Below the pieces are notes generated by a model. It was given only the letters and a program-made list of their open reading frames with translations. It was not told the origin of the DNA and did not search any database. The position numbers and the translations under genes are program-made. A stretch of 6,388 bases of DNA from Prolixibacteraceae bacterium (GTDB lineage: Bacteria; Bacteroidota; Bacteroidia; Bacteroidales; Prolixibacteraceae): positions 1 through 6,388 of the forward strand of contig DPCJ01000163.1 of assembly GCA_003516705.1 (NCBI GenBank). The letters are read 5' to 3'. The stretch's first letter is position 1, and the number at the start of each line of letters is the position of its first letter. Below, piece by piece: positions 6,297 to 6,388 of this stretch.

Positions 6297-6328
6297 TTTG
6301 CATTCAAGCATTTAAGCATTCTCGCATT
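6297..6328 (-). repeat. Four 8-bp tandem repeats at the rnhB start region
   Basis: On the minus strand four consecutive 8-bp units start with AATGC and differ only in the last three bases: AATGCGAG, AATGCTTA, AATGCTTG, AATGCAAA. They occupy the leader directly before the preferred rnhB start and contain the alternative ATG at 6319. Each unit carries an ATG, and since the period is not a multiple of three, successive ATGs fall in different frames. Confidence 0.7.
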
Positions 6329-6329
6329 A

Positions 6330-6388
6330 CTATTGTAACGTCCTGTTAATACTTGCCCACAACAAACTGGCGGTCTGGTCCCAGCTAA
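6330..6388 (-). CDS. Possible C-terminal end of an upstream gene (partial)
   Basis: One minus-strand frame entering from the right edge reads SWDQTASLLWASINRTLQ and stops at TAG (6332-6330), 37 nt before the rnhB start. It has a protein-like composition and could be the last residues of a co-oriented gene. The SWDQTA string vaguely recalls a motif of nucleoside hydrolase-like proteins, but that motif is normally well inside the protein, so I do not assign a family. The other two minus-strand frames are either stopped quickly or run on into rnhB, so this is only a weak call. Confidence 0.3.
   Translation of the reverse strand, partial: SWDQTASLLWASINRTLQ

Overview
The window looks like ordinary chromosomal DNA from a member of the Bacteroidota, probably an environmental Bacteroidia lineage (the exact family is inference). 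The evidence is AT-rich intergenic DNA, start codons preceded by A/T-rich sequence rather than Shine-Dalgarno sites, and a perfect Bacteroidota-type -7 box (TAnnTTTG) before a tRNA gene. The tRNA has no encoded CCA. Two short exported lipoproteins and a secreted protein with a TonB C-terminal-like domain also fit the phylum.

Left part, plus strand (1-3133). A group II truncated hemoglobin is cut by the left edge; its reading frame is open upstream of the first internal ATG. Next come a lipoprotein built of YD/RHS-like repeats and a strong hairpin terminator. After that is a two-gene unit: a lipoprotein with two rhodanese domains (the first has lost its catalytic Cys, the second keeps it) and, 12 nt later, a small four-helix DUF2231 membrane protein that appears to start at TTG.

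Middle (3134-3343). A tRNA-Ala(GGC) gene with its own -7 box is followed by a 13-bp hairpin with a T-tract. This hairpin also lies just past the stop of the convergent gene on the other strand, so it probably terminates transcription both ways.

Right part, minus strand (6388-3344). Reading leftwards there is a possible C-terminal fragment of an upstream gene, rnhB (ribonuclease HII), a secreted protein with a MORN/YwqK-like segment and a TonB C-terminal-like domain (12 nt after rnhB), and a COG2509-type FAD-dependent dehydrogenase with a four-Cys cluster. The close spacing of rnhB and the TonB-like gene suggests co-transcription; the oxidoreductase follows after 60 nt.

I see no mobile element, CRISPR array, phage gene or defence system. 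The least explained parts are the exported double-rhodanese/DUF2231 pair, the YD-repeat lipoprotein, the secreted TonB_C protein beside rnhB, and four 8-bp tandem repeats overlapping the rnhB start region.
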